A stretch of 64,000 nt of DNA from Catalinimonas alkaloidigena (lineage in GTDB: Bacteria > Bacteroidota > Bacteroidia > Cytophagales > Cyclobacteriaceae), in NCBI RefSeq assembly GCF_029504655.1, contig NZ_JAQFIL010000001.1:7040001-7104000 (forward strand), given 5' to 3'. The notes below the pieces were generated by a model. That model searched no databases and had not been told where the DNA came from. It saw only the letters and a program-made list of their open reading frames with translations. Below, in pieces: positions 18,332-28,251 of this stretch (positions are counted from its first letter, which is position 1; the number at the start of each line of letters is the position of its first letter). The position numbers were made by a program, and so were the translations under genes.

Positions 18332-21300
18332 TCAGTAAGGAGGATCAAAGATCTTTTTCAACTTCTTCTTAGCTTCTTTCTTGACTTCTTCGGTCGTTTC
18401 TTTCACTTCTTCTTTTACCTCTTCTTTCACTTTTTCGGCTTCTGCTTTGGCTTTGGCTTCCGCTTCTTTCTTTGCCTTTTCAGCTTCTGCTTTGGCTTTG
18501 GCTTCCGCTTCCGCTTTCTGCTTTTGAAGCTCCTGCTCTAGTTCTTTCTTTTCCTGCGCTACTTTAGCGGCTACCGCAGCTTTGGCGCTTTGTGTAGTGC
18601 TTTCGCCAGCTTCAGCTCCGGCAAGGCTTACCTTTGGATCATCGTAAGTACCACCGATTTTAAGGTTTAGCAGTATATTGGAAGAAACCGCTCCATTTGC
18701 ACCTGTCAGTTGTGCAATTACACTGTTTACGGCTGAGCCTACAGCTCCGGCCGGAATATTCATTTTGGCAATGTAATCTACGCTACCATCTATGCCGTTA
18801 CTGCCAGCAAGGGTGGTTTTAAAGTTCCCGATATTGACATCAAAAGGTTCAACGAATACTCTTCCGTTCTTTACTTCCGCCCGTACCTTTACATCATTCA
18901 AAGTGATGCCATCGGTATTGTTGAGTTTAGATACTTTGGTAATAGCTTCTACCAATTTAGAATCTTTAAGAGCCGCGTCAGCAATGGAGATGATTCCCTT
19001 ACCATCCAAGGTGTTCATATCAGGACTCATGTCAGGCAGTAATAAGCCGGCAATCTGGAAATCAGTAGAGAAGTTTCCTTCCATCTTTTCAGCCACGGGC
19101 GCTAATGCCTGAACTGTGTTAAAGCTTTCGTAAGCTTTATTAATCGCCAGCTCATTAATGTCCAGATTGAAATCAAAGGCTGGTTTTTGCATGTCGCGGG
19201 TATCATAGGCACCACTCATGGCAAATTGTCCTCCCAGTGTATTAAAGCCTAGCTGATCCATCCGCAGAACACCATTGCGTACAATCAGGTCGCCTTTAAA
19301 ATTATTTAGTGTAAGGTCATCGTAGATCACTTCAGCGATGCTGGAAGTGAAGACAAAATCAATGTCTTTAGGCACTTCTACCACTTCCAGGGCTGCCTCA
19401 GTGGTGTCTTCCGGTACTTCCTCAGTATCTTCTGACATAAACTCATTCAGGTTCATTTTGCCTGACTTCAAAGCCATTTCACCTTTTAGTACCTGATTCT
19501 CTCCAAAGATATAAGCGATATAGTTGGCCAGATAACCATTCATACGGAGGTCAGTACTTCCGGCAGCACCATCAAAATTACTCAGAGTAATTCTTTGAGG
19601 GTTAAACTCACCCTTGGCATTGCTGATGGTAAATCCCTGAGGGAAGTCTTCACCTACATAGCTAAAGTCTTTGACTTCCATAGAACCGGAAGTTTGTAGT
19701 GCCTGATAGTTTTCGGCTTCTACATCCGACATTTTACCTTGAGAAGAAATATTAGCTGTAATGCGCCCAGCAAGCTCCATCCCTTCCATAGGGTAAATAT
19801 GCATTAGCTCCTCCAGGTCAATGGCTCCATTTACATTCAGGTCCCAGGTGTAGTTATCCAAGTTGGTCAACACCATATTGGCAGAGAAAGGCTCTCCTGC
19901 CATTTGCATATTAAAATTATTAAGACGGATCACGGTCTGTGCCATATTTCCGCTTTCATTGACCACTGAGGAGGTGAAGTTGATGTTTTCCAGCGGTGGA
20001 TATTCTCCTGATTTGACAAAACCATTCTGCATTCCCATGGCCAGATTAATCTGAGGAATGGTGTTGGTAGTGCTGTCGTAAGTACCTTTTGCATTCAGGT
20101 CAATGTCAAAATTTCCTTTCATAGACAGGCTATCCATAGGGAACATTCGGTTCAGCTCTCCCAAGTCTAACTGTGCTTTAGCCATAGCCTCAATATAAGG
20201 CTTATCTAAGCCTCGCATCAGAAATTTTGCGTCAAGCGGGTTATTGCCCATCTGCGCATGAAAAGTCTCCAGATTCACCACAGTATTATCAAGATTATTA
20301 CCCTCTTCGGTTTCTACCAGCAGGTCTACATCGATATTGGTAACCGCAGTGGGTAAATCAGGATATTGGAACATGGCATTCTGGGTACCTAGCTCCATTT
20401 TAAAAGCAGGCATAGAATTATCATTATAGGTGCCGCGGATAAAACCATTGAAGTTTACTGTTCCCTCAGCGGTCAGGCCATTAAAATCTTCCTGATAAGC
20501 TCCTGGAACTAATGAGAACAAGCTCTTAAAAGTATTTTCCTTGGCCGCATAGTTGATATCCATCACCATATCATCACCAGGCATGGCAAAAAAACCATCA
20601 AAGCCCATCTTGAAATTATTGACAGCCACAGTATTGTCTTTGAAGGTGAATTTCATGTTTGCCAGATCCATCAACATGGTCACATCCGCATCTACCTGCT
20701 TATTGGTCATATATTCCACTCCGTCATAGTTGACGGTAAGGGCACCAATTTCGGTAAGGGTTTCCATATCAAACTCATCCAGCGTAAAATCACCGCTACC
20801 ACTGTGATTCACATTTTGAAGTACCATGAGCATGGGTAACGTCAGGTCTTCGTAGATGATGTTACCATCGGTGATTTCCCAGTGGTCAATACCAATAGAA
20901 AACTCAGAAGCCGCAGTATCTGCCGGTACTTCTTCCTCTTCACTAGCAACTGTGATGTCATAATTAGCCCTGCCATCTTCTAAAACCCTAATGTATAGAT
21001 TAGGATTGTTCAGGTTGACTTCACTCAGGCGGGGCTGGTCGTCAAAAAGTACACTCCTGAGGTTAACCACCAGCTCAAAATTTCCTACAGAAACCAGGGT
21101 ATCTCCTTCAAAAGGAGCGTTATTAACTACTCCAAAGTCCTGCATGGAGACTGTAACATTAGGGAAGTTTCTGAGTACGGAGAGGCTAAATGCGTCAATG
21201 TTATAATAAACCTTAGCATTGAGATTCTCAGCCATGGCTTTATCCACAGCTTTTTGAATATCATCTTTGAAGATCATGGGAAGAATGATGGCTGCCAAAA

Positions 21301-21349
21301 GCACAATACCTACCAAGCTACCCAATACAATTAGTAATTTCTTCATCAT
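18332..21349 (-). CDS. AsmA-family envelope protein
   Basis: About 1005 residues from the double-ATG at 21349. An N-terminal membrane anchor (KLLIVLGSLVGIVLLAAIIL) starts the chain, followed by a long series of beta-strand repeats typical of the AsmA/TamB-like group. An AsmA-2-type C-terminal region contains the GNFKTTLAGSNGIDGSVDY pattern (about 850 onward). Such proteins are now viewed as bridge-like lipid carriers between the two membranes. The last 85 residues are an unusual Lys/Glu/Ala repeat, probably a helical periplasmic tail. It stands alone, with its own terminator. Confidence 0.85.
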   Translation of the reverse strand: MMKKLLIVLGSLVGIVLLAAIILPMIFKDDIQKAVDKAMAENLNAKVYYNIDAFSLSVLRNFPNVTVSMQDFGVVNNAPFEGDTLVSVGNFELVVNLRSVLFDDQPRLSEVNLNNPNLYIRVLEDGRANYDITVASEEEEVPADTAASEFSIGIDHWEITDGNIIYEDLTLPMLMVLQNVNHSGSGDFTLDEFDMETLTEIGALTVNYDGVEYMTNKQVDADVTMLMDLANMKFTFKDNTVAVNNFKMGFDGFFAMPGDDMVMDINYAAKENTFKSLFSLVPGAYQEDFNGLTAEGTVNFNGFIRGTYNDNSMPAFKMELGTQNAMFQYPDLPTAVTNIDVDLLVETEEGNNLDNTVVNLETFHAQMGNNPLDAKFLMRGLDKPYIEAMAKAQLDLGELNRMFPMDSLSMKGNFDIDLNAKGTYDSTTNTIPQINLAMGMQNGFVKSGEYPPLENINFTSSVVNESGNMAQTVIRLNNFNMQMAGEPFSANMVLTNLDNYTWDLNVNGAIDLEELMHIYPMEGMELAGRITANISSQGKMSDVEAENYQALQTSGSMEVKDFSYVGEDFPQGFTISNAKGEFNPQRITLSNFDGAAGSTDLRMNGYLANYIAYIFGENQVLKGEMALKSGKMNLNEFMSEDTEEVPEDTTEAALEVVEVPKDIDFVFTSSIAEVIYDDLTLNNFKGDLIVRNGVLRMDQLGFNTLGGQFAMSGAYDTRDMQKPAFDFNLDINELAINKAYESFNTVQALAPVAEKMEGNFSTDFQIAGLLLPDMSPDMNTLDGKGIISIADAALKDSKLVEAITKVSKLNNTDGITLNDVKVRAEVKNGRVFVEPFDVNIGNFKTTLAGSNGIDGSVDYIAKMNIPAGAVGSAVNSVIAQLTGANGAVSSNILLNLKIGGTYDDPKVSLAGAEAGESTTQSAKAAVAAKVAQEKKELEQELQKQKAEAEAKAKAEAEKAKKEAEAKAKAEAEKVKEEVKEEVKETTEEVKKEAKKKLKKIFDPPY

Positions 21350-21589
21350 TTTCAGTGTTAAAAATCTTTCCTTGAATATAAAAAGCAGGTCTTTCAACCT
21401 AACATCATATCATTCTGATTCGGCACCATGTAAGAATTCTACTTACAATTAGCTTAGGCACGTATAACGAATAATAGTTGAAAAAGATTGGTAAAAAATA
21501 TGTGCCGTATGTAAAATTTAACGATAAATGAGTGTGGATGTTGAGTGAGAAAAAAGAAGGCCCTTAGAGTGTATAGGAAAGGATTAAAG

Positions 21590-21627
21590 CAAAAAAAAGG
21601 CTTCCTCTTCTTTGTATAAGGAAGCCT
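21590..21627 (-). terminator. Terminator of the GH20 gene
   Basis: Read on the minus strand, a 9-bp perfect stem (AGGCTTCCT / AGGAAGCCT) is followed by eight T. It lies 57 bases after the stop of the hexosaminidase gene. Confidence 0.85.
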
Positions 21628-21683
21628 AAGAAACTTTCAAAGGGCTACAGAAATTCAACAGTAGTGTTTCATGCAAGTCTTAC

Positions 21684-23264
21684 TTATTTCCAAGGGACAA
21701 ATGGTGAGGGATAATAATTGATATTCATCGCCTCAAAACGGTCTTTCTGGGCAGCCAATCTTTCTTTGTACTCATCCCAGTTTCTTTCTCCGGAGGCCGT
21801 CCAGCCGATCTCGGCATAGCCGGGCAGACGAGGAAAAACCATATACTCCAACTCATCCAGATTGGTAATGGTTTCTGTCCATAATGGTGCTTCAATGCCA
21901 ATAATTTGTTCCTTTTCTATCCCCTCAGCAAGTTCAGCGGGATTCCAGATATAAGCACTGTCTACTTCTATGTAAGCTGCCCAGTGCAACCCAAGCTGTG
22001 TCGTTGAATCATATTGCATATCCATATACGCTTTGGTAGCGGGCGACATCAGTACCTTTGCCCCCTGAGCTACAGCTTTCTGTGCATTCTCTGCTTCTGC
22101 CCAGTATTGAACTACCGCATTATCTACGAGCTCGGCATTGGCGATTTCGTCCCAACCCATCACCTGTTTTCCGTGTGATTTTACAATCCCCTGAGCCCGG
22201 TTGATAAAAGGAATATAATCTTCCATGGGCGTTACATGTGACTCATCTCCACCTATATGGATATAAGGACCGGGAGTCAAGGCTGCTAACTCACCTACTA
22301 CATCATCAATAAACTCGTACACCACTTCTTTATCGGTACAAAGTGTGCTGAAACCCACCTCTATACCTGTATACAGTTCTCGGGCTTTATTATCACAATT
22401 AAGCTCAGGATAAGAAGAGAGGGCCGCATTGGTGTGGCCGGGCATATCAATTTCCGGTACAATAGTGATATAGCGATCTGCTGCATAAGCTACTATTTCG
22501 GCATATTCCTCCTGAGTATAGAAGCCTCCTTCCCCACCACCTACTTCAGTACTTCCACCAGTTTCCGTTAGCTTAGGCCATGATTTGATTTCTATACGCC
22601 AACCCTGATCGTCAGATAAGTGTAGGTGCATGGCATTCATTTTATAGTAAGCGATATAGTCCAGGTACTGCTTTACATCCTCTGGCGCAAAAAAGTGGCG
22701 AGCCACATCCAGCATCACTCCTCTATAACCATATTCAGGATAGTCACGGATAGTGCCGCTGGGGATGTACCAGGGACCTTGCTGTACAGATCCCATTTCA
22801 ATGGAAGCAGGAAGTAGCTGAAAAAGCGTTTGCATGCCACGAAAAATCCCCTCTTCAGTATTAGCGTTTAAGCTTATAGCCTCTTCTGTTATATTTAACT
22901 CATAGCCTTCCTCTCCCAGTTGATCATCATTGGCACCGGTAGAAAGGTAAATATGTCCCTCTTCAGCTTCTCCTTCGCTGCCCTCTACGGCAAGCTCAAA
23001 ACCGGTAGCAGGCTTGAGCTTATCAGCAAGATATTGGGCGTTTTTTCTCAACGCTTCTGACGCTCCCTGTATATGAATGCCAGCTTCAGTGGTAAGCTCA
23101 AAAGCAGAGTTGGTGGCAGTCACAGAAACAGGTTTAGGAATGATCACTTCCTGACTTAAGTTAGTGGCAGGCATTTTTTTTTCAGGAGCGCAGGATAAAG
23201 ATACTCCAGCTGTCAAAACAGCAAATAATGCCTTACAGTAAAGATTCAATATTATAAATCTCAT
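21684..23264 (-). CDS. Beta-N-acetylhexosaminidase, GH20
   Basis: 526 residues from the ATG at 23264. That start gives a clean lipoprotein signal ending VSLSC (Cys25), and an upstream in-frame start would bury it. A GH20b alpha/beta domain (about 35-165) precedes the TIM barrel: YRGVMLDVARHFF, MHLHLSDDQGWR, EIDMPGHT, then the catalytic IHIGGDESH with Asp340 and Glu341. Terminal beta-linked GlcNAc or GalNAc would be removed at the cell surface or in the periplasm. It fits the neighbouring sulfatase and kelch/CBM protein as part of glycan use, though there is no SusC/D pair. Confidence 0.93.
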   Translation of the reverse strand: MRFIILNLYCKALFAVLTAGVSLSCAPEKKMPATNLSQEVIIPKPVSVTATNSAFELTTEAGIHIQGASEALRKNAQYLADKLKPATGFELAVEGSEGEAEEGHIYLSTGANDDQLGEEGYELNITEEAISLNANTEEGIFRGMQTLFQLLPASIEMGSVQQGPWYIPSGTIRDYPEYGYRGVMLDVARHFFAPEDVKQYLDYIAYYKMNAMHLHLSDDQGWRIEIKSWPKLTETGGSTEVGGGEGGFYTQEEYAEIVAYAADRYITIVPEIDMPGHTNAALSSYPELNCDNKARELYTGIEVGFSTLCTDKEVVYEFIDDVVGELAALTPGPYIHIGGDESHVTPMEDYIPFINRAQGIVKSHGKQVMGWDEIANAELVDNAVVQYWAEAENAQKAVAQGAKVLMSPATKAYMDMQYDSTTQLGLHWAAYIEVDSAYIWNPAELAEGIEKEQIIGIEAPLWTETITNLDELEYMVFPRLPGYAEIGWTASGERNWDEYKERLAAQKDRFEAMNINYYPSPFVPWK

Positions 23265-23368
23265 AAAATTTGTGTTAAGCTGCCAATTTAAGAACTTATT
23301 TCGATTCTTAAGAGAAGTTGAGAGCACGATTCTTAGGACTTATCGTATTAGAATTTCAGATTATACGC

Positions 23369-23376
23369 TAATTTTG
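23369..23376 (+). promoter_or_regulatory. Candidate -7 element (TAATTTTG) for the MscS gene
   Basis: TAATTTTG matches TAnnTTTG and ends only eight bases ahead of the ATG at 23385. Transcription would then begin within a few bases of the start codon, giving a leaderless or nearly leaderless message. Confidence 0.45.
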
Positions 23377-23384
23377 CGCCCATT

Positions 23385-24308
23385 ATGAATCAAGGAAGTA
23401 TAGCCGCAGCACAGGAAATAGACCGCCAGGAGCTGTTGCAGAAAGAAAGCCGCAAGAGAGTTTACTTTATCCTGAAATTTCTTTTGCTCCTAGGAATCAT
23501 GTACATGAACTATGAGTTTCAGGACTGGTTCAGAGAGGAAGGAGAAAGTGCAGAGAAAAATATTTTTGCCCTCATTATACGGGCTGTGCTTTTTTATCTG
23601 TCCACGCATCTGCTGGTTTCACTGGCTAGAATCGTTATCGTATATTTTTATATCAGGAGGAAAAAGCTTAAAGAGGAGCAGGATAATGTAGTGCTGGCGG
23701 TCAACCGAATCGCCACGCTCATCTCTATTGCTGCATTTGTAGCTGCTCTCTTTTTATTGTTTGATATAAAATGGGAGACCTTCTTTACTTCCTTTTCATT
23801 GGTAGCAGTAGCCTCCGTTTTACTTACCAAAGATTATATTTCCAACACAGTCAATGGTATGATCTTCATGGCGAGTGATCGCTTTTTATTAGGTGATTAT
23901 ATTAAGGTGGGCAACCATGAAGGTAAAGTAATTAACATTACGCTAAGCAGTGTACATTTGCGTACGGAAGAAGGGGATTTTGTGGCAATTCCTAACACTA
24001 CTGTATACAATTCAGATATTACAAACTTGAGCCGTCGCGAGCAGGGCCTGGTGCATGTAGATCTGGAAGTAAAAACTGAGTTGCTTAAAGATACAGCTAA
24101 ACTGATGGATCAGTTAATTATTGCCGCCCAGGAATATGAGCGTTATATTAAGAAAAATAGTTTTGAGCTGGTCGTACGGCAGCTCTCTTTTGATAAGGTA
24201 CAAATAAGGTTCTTGTTTAAGCTGAAGTCAAGCAATCCTGAAAAAGAACGCGAAATCAGGCGTCACACCCTTAGGGAGGCTTCCCAGATGATTGCGAAGC
24301 TCATTTGA
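23385..24308 (+). CDS. MscS-family mechanosensitive channel
   Basis: 307 residues. A cytoplasmic start is followed by three or four membrane helices (about 25-45, 62-90, 105-150) and the MscS beta domain. The pore-flanking pattern is replaced by VASVLLTKDYISNTVNGMIFMASDRFLLGDYIKVG (about 143-177), which holds the family's GDxIxVG signature, and the VHLRTEEGDFVAIPNTTV strand (about 190-207) follows. The C-terminal alpha/beta part is present but short. The channel would release solutes on osmotic downshock. A second, longer MscS protein lies at 36.2 kb. Confidence 0.87.
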   Translation: MNQGSIAAAQEIDRQELLQKESRKRVYFILKFLLLLGIMYMNYEFQDWFREEGESAEKNIFALIIRAVLFYLSTHLLVSLARIVIVYFYIRRKKLKEEQDNVVLAVNRIATLISIAAFVAALFLLFDIKWETFFTSFSLVAVASVLLTKDYISNTVNGMIFMASDRFLLGDYIKVGNHEGKVINITLSSVHLRTEEGDFVAIPNTTVYNSDITNLSRREQGLVHVDLEVKTELLKDTAKLMDQLIIAAQEYERYIKKNSFELVVRQLSFDKVQIRFLFKLKSSNPEKEREIRRHTLREASQMIAKLI

Positions 24309-24402
24309 GCCGAAACGTGAGGGCTTTATGCGAAGGGTATGTTATAATGCTGATTTCTGTATTTGAACATGGCAAGCTTACTTTTTACTACTAATACGCA
24401 AC

Positions 24403-26202
24403 ATGAAAAAATATTCAACACAGCCTCTGCTCCTCTTAGGAGCTTTTATCTTTCTGGGATGTTCAGGCCAATCTGACAATGCGCAATCAGCGGAGCAAAA
24501 CGAAACGCAATCACCCAATATCATTCTCATAATGAGTGACGATCAGGGCTGGGGCGACCTGAGTATGAATGGAAACGCCAACCTGAGCACACCCAATATT
24601 GATAATCTGGCGAAAAATGGAATTTCTTTTGAGCATTTTTATGTAAGTCCGGTGTGCTCACCCACGCGCGCTGAACTGCTAACCGGACGTTATCATACGC
24701 GTGGAGGCGTCTATTCTACTTCTGCCGGAGGAGAAAGACTAGACCTGGATGAAACTACCATTGCCCAGCATTTTCAAAAGGCGGGCTACCAAACTGCCTG
24801 CTACGGCAAGTGGCATAATGGGATGCAGTACCCTTACCATCCAAACGGCCGTGGATTTGATGACTTTTACGGCTTTGCCTCCGGGCATTGGGGCAATTAC
24901 TTTAGTCCTATGCTGGAAAGAAATGGCGCCATTGTAAAAGGGGATGGTTATATTATTGACGATTTGACCAATAAGGGGATAGAATTTATTCAAAAGAACA
25001 AAGAACAGCCCTTTTTTCTTTACCTACCTTACAATACCCCCCACAGCCCCATGCAGGTGCCTGATCGGTGGTGGAATGAAATGGATGGCAAAACACTAGA
25101 CTCTCTGCATCGCGACCCCTCCAAAGAAGACCCTCAATTTACCCGTGCTGCTTTAGCCATGTGTGAGAATATAGATTGGAATGTAGGCAGATTAATACAG
25201 ACATTAAAAACGCAAGGGTTGGAAGAAAATACTATCGTACTCTATCTCTCCGATAACGGGCCAAATTCCTGGCGATGGAATGGCGATATGAAGGGAAGAA
25301 AAGGTGCTACCGACGAGGGAGGTGTGCGTTCACCTTTGCTTATGCAGTGGAAGGGAAGATTAGAGGCAGGTAAAAAAATAGAGGAAATTGCGGGTATCAT
25401 AGATATATTTCCTACACTGGCAGACTTGGCGCAGATTGTTACAGAACAGGAAAAGACTTTGGATGGTAAGAGTCTCAAACCTATAATGCTCAATGAAGGA
25501 CAAGTATCTTGGGAAGATAGAATGCTGATTAATCATTGGAACGGAAAAACCAGTGTACGTAGCCAGCAGTATCGCCTGGATCATGAAGGTCAGCTTTTTG
25601 ATATAAACAATGATCCCGGGCAGCGCAATAATATTGCCGAAGCCCATCCTGAAGTAGTAGAGAAACTTGCTGCTGCTCGTCATGAGTGGGAAAAAGATGC
25701 CTTGGCAGAGCTTCCGGCTGAGGATCAGCGTAGCTTTCTGGTAGGGCATCCGGACTTCCGATACCATCAGATTCCGGCCAGAGATGGAGCAGCCCACGGA
25801 AATATTCAGCGCTCAAACCGCTATCCCAATTGTTCGTTTTTTGAAAACTGGACCAGTACTGAAGATAGCATTAGCTGGGAAGTGGAAGTGCTGGAAGCAG
25901 GTGATTTCGCGGTAGAAGTGTATTATACCTGCAAGCCGGAAGATGTGGGAGCAACGATGCGGTTGAATTTTCAGGATATCGCCCATACTTTCAAAATTAA
26001 CGAAGCCCATGACCCACCCCTGATAGGCATGGAAAATGATCGTATTGAGCGGCAGGAATCTTATGTGAAGGATTTCAAATCCATGAGTGCAGGAGTCATG
26101 CACTTTAGCCAGGGGAAAGGAACCTTAAGCCTTAAAGCGACTGAAATACCCGGAAGCGAAGCGATCGACTTTAGGATGCTTATGTTGGAAAAGTTAGAGT
26201 GA
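24403..26202 (+). CDS. Sulfatase (arylsulfatase type), lipoprotein
   Basis: 599 residues. A lipoprotein signal ends FLGC (Cys20). The sulfatase fold begins NIILIMSDDQGWGDL, and the Cys-type active site is VSPVCSPTRAELLTGRY with Cys85 as the residue to be converted to formylglycine. YLSDNGPN and KWHNG supply further metal and sulfate ligands. The last 120 residues form an extra beta-rich domain, shared in outline with the sulfatase at 53.2-54.9 kb. Substrate unknown; polysaccharide sulfate esters are likely. No formylglycine-generating enzyme is encoded in the window. Confidence 0.92.
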   Translation: MKKYSTQPLLLLGAFIFLGCSGQSDNAQSAEQNETQSPNIILIMSDDQGWGDLSMNGNANLSTPNIDNLAKNGISFEHFYVSPVCSPTRAELLTGRYHTRGGVYSTSAGGERLDLDETTIAQHFQKAGYQTACYGKWHNGMQYPYHPNGRGFDDFYGFASGHWGNYFSPMLERNGAIVKGDGYIIDDLTNKGIEFIQKNKEQPFFLYLPYNTPHSPMQVPDRWWNEMDGKTLDSLHRDPSKEDPQFTRAALAMCENIDWNVGRLIQTLKTQGLEENTIVLYLSDNGPNSWRWNGDMKGRKGATDEGGVRSPLLMQWKGRLEAGKKIEEIAGIIDIFPTLADLAQIVTEQEKTLDGKSLKPIMLNEGQVSWEDRMLINHWNGKTSVRSQQYRLDHEGQLFDINNDPGQRNNIAEAHPEVVEKLAAARHEWEKDALAELPAEDQRSFLVGHPDFRYHQIPARDGAAHGNIQRSNRYPNCSFFENWTSTEDSISWEVEVLEAGDFAVEVYYTCKPEDVGATMRLNFQDIAHTFKINEAHDPPLIGMENDRIERQESYVKDFKSMSAGVMHFSQGKGTLSLKATEIPGSEAIDFRMLMLEKLE

Positions 26203-26352
26203 TCGCCTGTAAACCGATCTGCTATTGTACAAAAAGCTATGTTTTAGCAGAATCCACGCTTTATATACTAAGATTGAGCGGCAGGGAAAGGCTTTATAGC
26301 CTTTTGCAAAACTTTATTCCATAATATTTCCGCTAAATCGAACCTATTACGC

Positions 26353-26360
26353 TATTTTTG
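26353..26360 (+). promoter_or_regulatory. Candidate -7 element (TATTTTTG) for typA
   Basis: TATTTTTG fits TAnnTTTG and lies 30 bases ahead of the typA ATG. A clear -33 TTTG at the right spacing was not seen. Confidence 0.4.
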
Positions 26361-26390
26361 CGCTTTCATAGCATAATAAAAATTTATTTC

Positions 26391-28202
26391 ATGCAGAGCA
26401 TCAGAAATGTGGCGATTATCGCTCACGTTGACCACGGAAAAACTACGCTGGTTGACAAAATTATTCACGCCTCTAAAGTGCTGAGGGAGAATCAGGAAAC
26501 CGGCGAACTTATATTAGATAATAACGACCTGGAAAGGGAACGGGGGATTACCATCGTTTCTAAAAACGTGTCTGTACGTTATGGAGATGTAAAGATTAAC
26601 ATCATAGATACTCCTGGTCACGCCGATTTTGGCGGAGAGGTAGAACGCGTACTTAAGATGGCCGATGGCGTACTACTATTGGTAGATGCCTTTGAAGGTC
26701 CCATGCCGCAAACACGTTTTGTCCTCAGTAAAGCACTTGCGCTAGGCCTTAAGCCTATTGTAGTGATCAATAAAGTAGATAAAGAAAACTGCCGTCCCGA
26801 TGAGGTACATGAACATGTGTTTGATCTCATGTTCAATCTGGATGCTACAGAAGAGCAGCTGGATTTTGTGACCATGTACGGATCTTCCAAGCAGGGCTGG
26901 ATGTCAGCCGACTGGAAAAAGCCTACCGACAGCATTCTGCCCTTGCTGGATGCGATTGTGGAGCACATTCCTGAAGCACCCCGCAGAGAAGGTATCCCTC
27001 AGATGCAGATCACTTCATTAGACTATTCGGCTTTCGTAGGTCGTATCGCTATCGGCCGTGTGTATCAGGGCAAACTGGTAGAAGGCGCTAACATGGCAAT
27101 CTGTAAAAGAGATGGCAGTGTAAAGAAAGCCAAGATTAAAGAGATTCAATCTTTTGAAGGCCTAGGCAGAGTAAAGGTTTCCGAAGTAGAAAGTGGTGAT
27201 ATCTGTGCCATCGTAGGTCTGGATGATTTTGAGATTGGGGATACCCTTACCGACGCTGAAAACCCACAGCCACTACCACGTATTTCCATTGATGAGCCTA
27301 CCATGAGTATGCTTTTCACCATTAATAATTCTCCATTCTACGGTAAAGAAGGTAAGTATGTAACTTCTCGCCACCTGCGTGACAGACTATTTAAAGAAAC
27401 AGAGAAGAACCTGGCGCTGAAGATACAGGAGACTAATAGCGAAGATAAATTTTTAGTCTATGGACGTGGTATCCTTCACTTGTCAGTTCTGATAGAAACC
27501 ATGCGTCGTGAAGGTTATGAATTACAAGTTGGACAGCCCCAGGTCCTTTTCAAGGAAATTGATAGTGTGCGTCATGAGCCTATTGAGCATTTGGTAGTAG
27601 ATGTGCCTGACGAATTTGCCGGTAAAGTGATTGAATTGGCTACTCAGCGTAAAGGTGAGTTAACGATTATGGAATCTCGCGGTGATGTGCAGCATCTGGA
27701 GTTTGATATTCCTGCTCGTGGACTGATTGGTCTGCGAAGCAATGTGCTGACTTCTACCGCTGGTGAAGCGGTAATGAACCACAGGTTCAAATCTTATGAG
27801 CCATACAAGGGTTCTATTCAGGGAAGAAATAGTGGGTCACTCATCTCTATGGATACAGGCGCAGGTACAGGTTATGCCATAGATAAGTTACAGGACAGAG
27901 GCGTTTTCTTTGTGGATCCGGGTGAAGATGTGTACGTAGGGCAGGTAATCGGAGAGCACAGCCGTGGTAACGATTTGGTGGTTAATATTCTGAAAGGGAA
28001 AAAACTGACTAACATGCGTGCCTCTGGTTCAGATGATAACACTAAGATTGCTCCCAAAAAGACATTCTCTTTGGAAGAAGCGCTGGAATACATTCAAAAA
28101 GATGAGTATCTGGAAGTGACACCCAAGAACATCCGTATGCGTAAGATCTATCTGGATGAAAACGAGCGTAAACGTATGGCCGCTAAGCTGGAAGCGCAGT
28201 AG
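26391..28202 (+). CDS. typA: Ribosome-associated GTPase TypA/BipA
   Basis: 603 residues from the ATG at 26391; an in-frame ATG at 26358 would add 11 unconserved residues ahead of MQSIRNVAIIAHVDHGKTTL. The G1 P-loop AHVDHGKTTL, G2 ERERGITI, G3 DTPGHADFGGEV and G4 NKVD are all present, followed by EF-Tu-like beta barrel, EF-G-like domains and the TypA-specific C-terminus (RGLIGLRSNVLT, GRNSGSLISM). The protein aids 50S assembly and stress adaptation. Monocistronic, with its own promoter element and terminator. Confidence 0.96.
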   Translation: MQSIRNVAIIAHVDHGKTTLVDKIIHASKVLRENQETGELILDNNDLERERGITIVSKNVSVRYGDVKINIIDTPGHADFGGEVERVLKMADGVLLLVDAFEGPMPQTRFVLSKALALGLKPIVVINKVDKENCRPDEVHEHVFDLMFNLDATEEQLDFVTMYGSSKQGWMSADWKKPTDSILPLLDAIVEHIPEAPRREGIPQMQITSLDYSAFVGRIAIGRVYQGKLVEGANMAICKRDGSVKKAKIKEIQSFEGLGRVKVSEVESGDICAIVGLDDFEIGDTLTDAENPQPLPRISIDEPTMSMLFTINNSPFYGKEGKYVTSRHLRDRLFKETEKNLALKIQETNSEDKFLVYGRGILHLSVLIETMRREGYELQVGQPQVLFKEIDSVRHEPIEHLVVDVPDEFAGKVIELATQRKGELTIMESRGDVQHLEFDIPARGLIGLRSNVLTSTAGEAVMNHRFKSYEPYKGSIQGRNSGSLISMDTGAGTGYAIDKLQDRGVFFVDPGEDVYVGQVIGEHSRGNDLVVNILKGKKLTNMRASGSDDNTKIAPKKTFSLEEALEYIQKDEYLEVTPKNIRMRKIYLDENERKRMAAKLEAQ

Positions 28203-28251
28203 ATTTTTACCCTGAAACATGTTCAGAGTCCTGATCTCAATCTGAAATCAG

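Noticed and set aside
25360..26103. Antisense frames of about 95-145 codons across the first sulfatase
   Set aside because: They lie opposite the sulfatase coding strand and show no motif or signal of their own.
26287..26305. A small hairpin (AAAGGCT / AGCCTTT) with four T behind the first sulfatase
   Set aside because: A seven-base AT-rich stem with a short T-run is too weak to call a terminator.
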